Positions 6,947-11,607 of a stretch of DNA of 11,607 nt are shown in pieces. Numbering within the stretch: the first letter of the stretch is position 1; each line of letters starts with the position of its first letter. Under the pieces are notes generated by a model. The model was given only the letters and a program-made list of their open reading frames with translations, searched no databases and was not told where the DNA came from. The position numbers were made by a program, and so were the translations under genes. This stretch comes from Bacteroidales bacterium. GTDB taxonomy: Bacteria; Bacteroidota; Bacteroidia; Bacteroidales; JAFGXI01. The stretch lies in the NCBI GenBank assembly GCA_026985625.1, contig JALSQC010000182.1, forward strand, positions 1-11,607, in the 5' to 3' direction.

Positions 6947-8389
6947 TTAGAATTTTGGGTTAATTTTTTCTTGTTCGATATGATTAATATCTATATTTAA
7001 ATCGAAATTATTTGATAAATATTTTTTTAATTTTTCGGCAGAATATACTGAACGATGTTGCCCACCTGTGCAACCAAAGTTTACCATAAGATTTTTAAAG
7101 TTTCGTTTTTGATATTTTTTTACCGATTGCGATACTAAATTAAAAACCGAGTTAAGAAATTCTTTCATATCAGGTTCGTTATCTAAGAAATTAATTACAG
7201 GTTTATCTTTTCCTGTTAGTTTTTTGTATTCGTCGTATCGTCCGGGGTTGTGTATTGCTCTGCAGTCGAAAACAAATCCTCCGCCGTTTCCTGATAAATC
7301 TTTTGGAATACCTTTTTTATACGAAAAACTTGTTATTTTTACGGTTAGTTTATTGTTATTAAAGTTTTTTAAATTAAATTTTTGTAACTCTACAGAGTTT
7401 GTCAGTTTTGTTAATGCGTTTAATAGTTCGGGTATGTCGAGTTTTTTGTCGAGTTTAGGTAAAATGTATTTAAGATTTTCTATAGCCGGTGATATGCTTG
7501 TTAAGAAATGTGTTTTTTGCTCGAAATATCCTCTGTAACCATAAGCTCCCATTGCTTGTAAAATGCGTATAAGAACATATCCGGTGTATTTATTTAAAAA
7601 TTCTTGTTCGTTAATTGTTGTATATTTTTTTACTTCTGTTATGTATAGTTTTAAAAGTTCTTCGCGTATATTGTTTGGTATTTTTGCTTTTGCATCAAAA
7701 AGTAACGATGCAATGTCGTATTGTAATGCTCCTTTACGTCCTCCTTGATAATCGATAAAATATGGTTCGTTATTTTTAATTAAAATGTTTCGCGATTGAA
7801 AATCTCTAAATAAAAAAAAGTTTGTATTTGTATCGAGTAAATAATTAATAAAACTATTAAAATCGTTTTCGAGTTCTTGTTCGTCAAAATCGATATGTGC
7901 AAGTTTTAAGAAATAGTATTTAAAATAGTTTAAATCCCATAGTATCGATTGTTTATCGAAATGCTTACGAGGATAACAGTATTTGTAGTTTATGTTTTTG
8001 TCGGCTAATATTTGTATTTTGGGTAGTTCTTTAATTATTTTTTTATATAATGATAAAACTTTATCTGAGAATATATTGTTGTTATTTTCTTTTTCGATTA
8101 TCGAAAAAAGAGTATCGTCTCCTAAATCTTCGATTATATAAGTATTATTTTCTATATCGGAGTTAATTATTTTGGGGACTTTAATTTCTGTTTTTTCTAA
8201 CGATTTCGAAAATTCTATAAAAGCTTGGTTTTCTTTAAAGTTGTTATTAAAAACTATTAAAGCTTTTTTATTTTTTGATTTTACTCTGTAATATTCTCTA
8301 TGCGACCCCGATTGTGGTAATTTTTGAGTAAATGTCGGTTTTTCGTTAAAGTATTTAAAAAAATATGAGTTTATTTCTTTTATGTTCAA
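6947..8389 (-). CDS. AmgK-like amino-sugar kinase fused to a RapZ C-terminal domain
   Basis: 480 aa. Residues 1 to about 335 are an APH-type kinase: QSGSHREYYRV (26-36) is the ATP-loop region, YIIEDLGDDTL follows (84-94), LFRDFQSRNILI (193-204) holds catalytic Asp196 and Asn201, and FIDYQGGRKG (211-220) holds metal-binding Asp213. This matches anomeric MurNAc/GlcNAc kinase AmgK. Residues about 348-480 match the RapZ C-terminal domain: ITSFSYKKGIP (352-362), FDCRAIHNPGR (374-384), TGKDKPVINFL (392-402), GCTGGQHRSV (439-448). The P-loop kinase-like half of RapZ is absent. In E. coli the RapZ C-terminal domain binds glucosamine-6-phosphate and small RNAs; here it may sense amino-sugar phosphates for the kinase. 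It starts 12 bases after the carboxypeptidase stop and ends 2 bases before the MurU-like gene. The start is TTG (8389-8387): the in-frame TAA at 8404-8402 closes the frame and no early ATG exists. Kinase substrate is inferred. Confidence 0.82.
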   Translation of the reverse strand: MNIKEINSYFFKYFNEKPTFTQKLPQSGSHREYYRVKSKNKKALIVFNNNFKENQAFIEFSKSLEKTEIKVPKIINSDIENNTYIIEDLGDDTLFSIIEKENNNNIFSDKVLSLYKKIIKELPKIQILADKNINYKYCYPRKHFDKQSILWDLNYFKYYFLKLAHIDFDEQELENDFNSFINYLLDTNTNFFLFRDFQSRNILIKNNEPYFIDYQGGRKGALQYDIASLLFDAKAKIPNNIREELLKLYITEVKKYTTINEQEFLNKYTGYVLIRILQAMGAYGYRGYFEQKTHFLTSISPAIENLKYILPKLDKKLDIPELLNALTKLTNSVELQKFNLKNFNNNKLTVKITSFSYKKGIPKDLSGNGGGFVFDCRAIHNPGRYDEYKKLTGKDKPVINFLDNEPDMKEFLNSVFNLVSQSVKKYQKRNFKNLMVNFGCTGGQHRSVYSAEKLKKYLSNNFDLNIDINHIEQEKINPKF

Positions 8390-8401
8390 TTTTAAATTAA
8401 T

Positions 8402-10984
8402 TTAGTTAACAATTAGTTTTGTTGTTTTGTTTATTTTATTGTTTTTTACATTAATTAGGTAAATACCTTTTTTTAATTTATTTACAGGTATTGTAATTAA
8501 TCTTGATTTATTTGTTTTTTGTGTATAAATATTTTTGCCTAATAAGTCTGTAATTGTAATATTTACATTGTTTATATTGTTACTTAATTTAATATTAATG
8601 TAATCTTTTGTTGGATTTGGATATATAATTATATCATTTTTGTAATTGTTGTTTAGCGATGTTGCTATAACATTAATATTATATGATATTGTGTCGGAAT
8701 TACATTGGTTATATGCTATTAATGTAACAGTATAATATCCTGAGTTTGCGTAGTTGTGTGTAGGATTAGTATCGGTAGATGTTGTTCCGTCGCCAAAATC
8801 CCAATAATAGCTATCGGCAAAGTTCGATGTGTTGGTAAAAGTAACTAATCCTGTTGTATCGGTATTATAAGAAAAGTCGGCAATGGCAGTATAGGTATTT
8901 ATGTTGATGTAAACAGGTGTGCGTTGCGATTTTACGTAATCTTCTTGAACTTTCCAATTATAAAAGTAATAATAGTAAGAGTATTGCGAGCTTGCCGTTG
9001 TTTTTAAAATACTTATTACATCGTTTAATTCATAAGGAAATGTTGTATTTGAGTTATTACGGTATAAATCCATGTCCGATGATAAAAGTTTTAAGGTAAG
9101 TTGCATTCCAACAGGAATAACTAAATTAGTTTTTACGGTGCTTACCCCTGTTTGTGTAACTTGTATTGTATCGGTTTGTAAAATATTGTTTATACTGTCG
9201 AGTAAACCTACAACAATATTTCCTGTTGCTGTTGCATTTATTGTAAAACTTATTAGGTTTACTTGTTTTGTGCAATTAAATACTAATCCGTATTGCGAGT
9301 TGTCGAAACTTCCGTTTGACGACCAGTTTGTGCTACCTACATACATTGCATCAGGTTTAACTATATTTTCGACATAATACGTTGTGTCGTTTGTTAAATA
9401 TGGGGTTATAAAAGTGCTTCCTGTAGATATAGGATTTATTGCCGATGGCGAGTTATACCAAACAATAGAGTCGCCAATGGCTGTTAAAGTATCTACTCCT
9501 GCACCGCACAATGTTGAGTTTTGTGTAATTGCGGTATCCTCGCTAAGAGGATATAGCTGAACGTTTAATGTTGTAGTGTTGTTATTTGATACGCTTACAT
9601 TTGTAATTGTTTTTGGTTTGTAGCCTGTTGCGTAAAAAGTAACATCGTATGTTCCTGTGGCTACAGGTCTGTAATAGTCTCCGTAAGGAAGTTCGCTGTA
9701 TGTCCACGAGTGTAGTTTTTCGTGCGATTCTATAATTACACCTGCTTTTAGTCCTTGTCCTGTAATAGAGTCGGTAACAATACCGTTAATTCCGTAATGC
9801 ACTTGTTTTATATAATTTATAAACGAACGGTATAAATAATTCCAATAATTTGGTAAATCGGCTGCGGGAGGTGTTTTTGTCGATGATAGTTCTAAAGTAA
9901 ATTCTTTACAGTTTTTATAAAAGTTCATATAATCTTGTCGTCCTCCTGATATCGAATACCAAGCATAACCGTTAGTAATTCCGTTGTTTAAATCGTCGAA
10001 ATATCCCGATGGTCCGTAAATGTGAACTGTGTCGGCAAATTCTCTGCTTACGTGTATCCAAAAATTGTTATCAGCGGGTAGTCCCGAGTATGTGTCCCAA
10101 GGGTAATTAACAACTTCGCTACCACCATGCAGGTTTGCCGATAAAACAAAATGTAAAGAGTCAACAAGTCCCATGTAAATTATGTTTTCGGGTTGCCATA
10201 CGTTTCCGTCGGGGTGTAATCCGTTATCGGGATCGGGGTAGTTACGGTTTAAGTCTACATTGTTTGCATTGCGACGTATTGCTCCGCTAACAGTATTGTC
10301 GCCACCGTGATATGTTCCGTCGGGATTCTCAAGAGGCGAAATCCAAATTTCGGTTGTATTTAATAGGTCGGTAATTTCGGGATTTGTTCCGTAGTTTGTT
10401 AAAAAGTAATTTATTAGTCGCAACATTAAAACATAACCGGTTGTTTCGTCGCCATGCATTGTCGATAGATATAAGAATCGTGGTTCGGCTTCTTTGGTAT
10501 TAACATTATCGCTAATTTTTGCAATCATAATATTACGTCCTTGAACTGTTTGTCCTAAATTGTAAACTTTACATAACGATGGGTAGTTTGTTTCAAAGTC
10601 TTGCATCATTTGAATATATTCGCTATATGTTGGGTATGCGTCCCAAGCGTATGTAGATTTTTGCGATCTGTCATACATTTTTCGATATGGTATAACGTTT
10701 AATTTTTTTGGTAAATCAAAATCTTTGTTTAGACTTAAAAAGTAATTAAACTCGGTTTTGTTAGCATTTGCTGTAACTATATTTGTTTCGGGGTTAAATT
10801 TGTCTATATTTAATTTTTTAGATAAAGCGATTAGTTCAGTTTTGTTATTAATTTTAAATGTAAAATACACTTCGCCTTTTTGTGATATATATTGTTTTGC
10901 TTTATCGGTTTTTGATATTTTTGTTTGGGCAAATAAATTTATTGATAATGTAATAATAAATGTAATAAGTAGTAATTTTTTCAT
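8402..10984 (-). CDS. Secreted M14 zinc carboxypeptidase with T9SS sorting domain
   Basis: 860 aa, ATG start. Order of parts: signal peptide (1-19, NLFA before QTK); N-terminal pro-region (20-105); M14 catalytic domain (about 115-395); carboxypeptidase regulatory-like beta domain (398-478, GINGIVTDSITGQGL); Ig-like domain (488-540, LCGAGVDTLTAIG ... TTYYVEN); accessory beta domain (545-682) ending in the Tyr-rich SYYYYFYNWKV; PKD domain (697-773, YYWDFGDGTTSTDTNPTHNY); T9SS type A sorting domain (784-860, IIYPNPTKDYINIKL ... KKGIYLINV). Catalytic residues are intact: zinc ligands His177 and Glu180 (HGDE), His286 (LHGG), RNANNVDLNRN (238-248), Tyr343 equivalent to carboxypeptidase A Tyr248, and general base Glu365 (FTLELS). 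It should cross the outer membrane by T9SS and trim C-terminal residues from peptides outside the cell. Peptide preference cannot be read. It is sandwiched between genes for cytoplasmic enzymes. Confidence 0.93.
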   Translation of the reverse strand: MKKLLLITFIITLSINLFAQTKISKTDKAKQYISQKGEVYFTFKINNKTELIALSKKLNIDKFNPETNIVTANANKTEFNYFLSLNKDFDLPKKLNVIPYRKMYDRSQKSTYAWDAYPTYSEYIQMMQDFETNYPSLCKVYNLGQTVQGRNIMIAKISDNVNTKEAEPRFLYLSTMHGDETTGYVLMLRLINYFLTNYGTNPEITDLLNTTEIWISPLENPDGTYHGGDNTVSGAIRRNANNVDLNRNYPDPDNGLHPDGNVWQPENIIYMGLVDSLHFVLSANLHGGSEVVNYPWDTYSGLPADNNFWIHVSREFADTVHIYGPSGYFDDLNNGITNGYAWYSISGGRQDYMNFYKNCKEFTLELSSTKTPPAADLPNYWNYLYRSFINYIKQVHYGINGIVTDSITGQGLKAGVIIESHEKLHSWTYSELPYGDYYRPVATGTYDVTFYATGYKPKTITNVSVSNNNTTTLNVQLYPLSEDTAITQNSTLCGAGVDTLTAIGDSIVWYNSPSAINPISTGSTFITPYLTNDTTYYVENIVKPDAMYVGSTNWSSNGSFDNSQYGLVFNCTKQVNLISFTINATATGNIVVGLLDSINNILQTDTIQVTQTGVSTVKTNLVIPVGMQLTLKLLSSDMDLYRNNSNTTFPYELNDVISILKTTASSQYSYYYYFYNWKVQEDYVKSQRTPVYININTYTAIADFSYNTDTTGLVTFTNTSNFADSYYWDFGDGTTSTDTNPTHNYANSGYYTVTLIAYNQCNSDTISYNINVIATSLNNNYKNDIIIYPNPTKDYINIKLSNNINNVNITITDLLGKNIYTQKTNKSRLITIPVNKLKKGIYLINVKNNKINKTTKLIVN

Positions 10985-11007
10985 AATCTTTATATTATAA
11001 GTTTATA

Positions 11008-11015
11008 CAAATTTA
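11008..11015 (-). promoter_or_regulatory. Candidate -7 box for the carboxypeptidase gene
   Basis: The minus strand reads TAAATTTG at 11015-11008 in the 49-base gap before the carboxypeptidase gene, matching TAnnTTTG exactly, 23 bases before its ATG. No TTTG is seen at the -33 distance. If real, the carboxypeptidase and the two salvage genes can be transcribed apart from the adenosyltransferase gene. Confidence 0.3.
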
Positions 11016-11033
11016 GTAAAAAAATATAATAAA

Positions 11034-11576
11034 TTAAGGTTTCCATTCTATTTCGTTAACATTAAAATCTTTAGATAGTTTTCTTGCTAATGTAAATAAG
11101 TAATCTGATAAACGATTTAGATATTTTATAACTAATTTATTTTCTTTGTTATTATTGTTTATTGATATAACATTACGTTCTGCTCTTCGGCATATTGTTC
11201 GTGATATGTGACAAGCTGATATAACAGGGTGTCCTCCGGGTAGAATAAAAGATGTAATATCGGGTAGATTGTTATTTATTTTATCTATTTGTTGTTCTAA
11301 AAATGATATATCTTTTTCGGTAATTTGAGGAAGTTTTGATATGTCGAATTTATCGTCAACTGCTAATAGCGATGAGCAGTTCATAATTTTATTTTGTATT
11401 GTAATAATTGTTTCTTTTGTTTCGTTGTCTATTGCATTGTCGCGTATTGAGCCAATAAAAGAGTTTAGTTCGTCGAGAGTTCCGTATGCTTCAATTTTGT
11501 TGTCGTTTTTTTGAACACGACTTCCTCCTATAAGTGATGTTGTTCCGCTATCTCCAGTTTTGGTATATATTTTCAT
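11034..11576 (-). CDS. PduO-type ATP:cob(I)alamin adenosyltransferase
   Basis: 180 aa, ATG start, cytoplasmic. It transfers the adenosyl group of ATP to cob(I)alamin, giving the coenzyme B12 form used by enzymes such as methylmalonyl-CoA mutase. The ATP-binding N-terminus is clear (IYTKTGDSGTTSLIGGSRV, 3-21, with Lys23), followed by EAYGTLDELNSFIG (29-42), ILPGGHP (111-117), the signature SRTICRRAERNV (125-136) and YLNRLSDYLFTLAR (152-165). Length is normal for the single-domain PduO type and all signature residues are present. It is the first visible gene of the minus-strand cluster; its promoter lies beyond the right edge. No other B12 genes are in view, so it probably serves adenosylation of salvaged corrinoid. 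Confidence 0.95.
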   Translation of the reverse strand: MKIYTKTGDSGTTSLIGGSRVQKNDNKIEAYGTLDELNSFIGSIRDNAIDNETKETIITIQNKIMNCSSLLAVDDKFDISKLPQITEKDISFLEQQIDKINNNLPDITSFILPGGHPVISACHISRTICRRAERNVISINNNNKENKLVIKYLNRLSDYLFTLARKLSKDFNVNEIEWKP

Positions 11577-11580
11577 TTAT

Positions 11581-11607
11581 TTTAATTCTTAATTTTTAAT
11601 TCTTAAT
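11581..11607. repeat. Short tandem repeat at the window edge
   Basis: The 13-mer TTTAATTCTTAAT occurs at 11581-11593 and again, identical, at 11595-11607, a period of 14 bases. It starts 5 bases upstream of the adenosyltransferase ATG and is cut by the window end, so its full copy number is unknown. Confidence 0.6.

Noticed and set aside
7224..7748. Two plus-strand open frames opposite the kinase/RapZ gene
   Set aside because: Antisense shadows of a gene with clear motifs on the minus strand.
8387..8404. Possible stop-codon readthrough joining the carboxypeptidase to the kinase, since both are in the same frame
   Set aside because: The carboxypeptidase ends with a complete T9SS sorting domain, which must be C-terminal, and the kinase is cytoplasmic; the shared frame is probably coincidence.
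8917..9377. Plus-strand open frames opposite the carboxypeptidase gene
   Set aside because: Antisense to well-recognised Ig-like and accessory domains; no independent support.

Overview
The window looks like a piece of an AT-rich member of the Bacteroidota, most likely Bacteroidales or a close relative. The evidence is a zinc carboxypeptidase ending in a type IX secretion (T9SS) type A sorting domain, a DUF4924-like protein, an APH-kinase/RapZ-C fusion of the Bacteroidota kind, Bacteroides-type promoter elements (TTTG ... TAnnTTTG), and short A/T-rich gaps without clear Shine-Dalgarno sequences. I see no tRNA, rRNA, CRISPR array, insertion sequence, phage module or integrase. No gap between genes exceeds 300 bases; the largest is 159 bases (3104-3262).

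Layout. (1) Positions 1-2161, minus strand: a secreted fibre-like repeat protein, followed 4 bases later by the start of a beta-helix-like secreted protein that runs off the left edge. (2) 2203-3103, minus strand: an S4-domain RNA-binding protein (Hsp15-like) and a DUF4924-like protein, 1 base apart. (3) 3104-3262: a divergent promoter region with two opposed TAACTTTG boxes. (4) 3263-6192, plus strand: a large exported CAP/OmpA-like protein and a small exported TPR protein. (5) 6204-11576, minus strand, converging on the TPR gene: PduO-type cobalamin adenosyltransferase, a modular T9SS-exported M14 carboxypeptidase, an AmgK-like sugar kinase fused to a RapZ C-terminal domain, and a MurU-like nucleotidyltransferase. 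The four are closely spaced (49, 12 and 2 bases) and may form one transcription unit.

How they fit together. The kinase/RapZ-C fusion and the nucleotidyltransferase look like the two steps of cell-wall sugar salvage: anomeric phosphorylation of MurNAc or a related amino sugar, then transfer to UTP to give a UDP-sugar. The fused RapZ-C domain belongs to a family that in Escherichia coli senses glucosamine-6-phosphate, so the kinase may carry its own amino-sugar sensor. This is the most interesting system in the window. Both genes appear to start with TTG. The CAP/OmpA-like protein is a second odd item: its CAP domain lacks the usual histidines and its OmpA-like motif has Ser in place of the usual peptidoglycan-contacting Asp.
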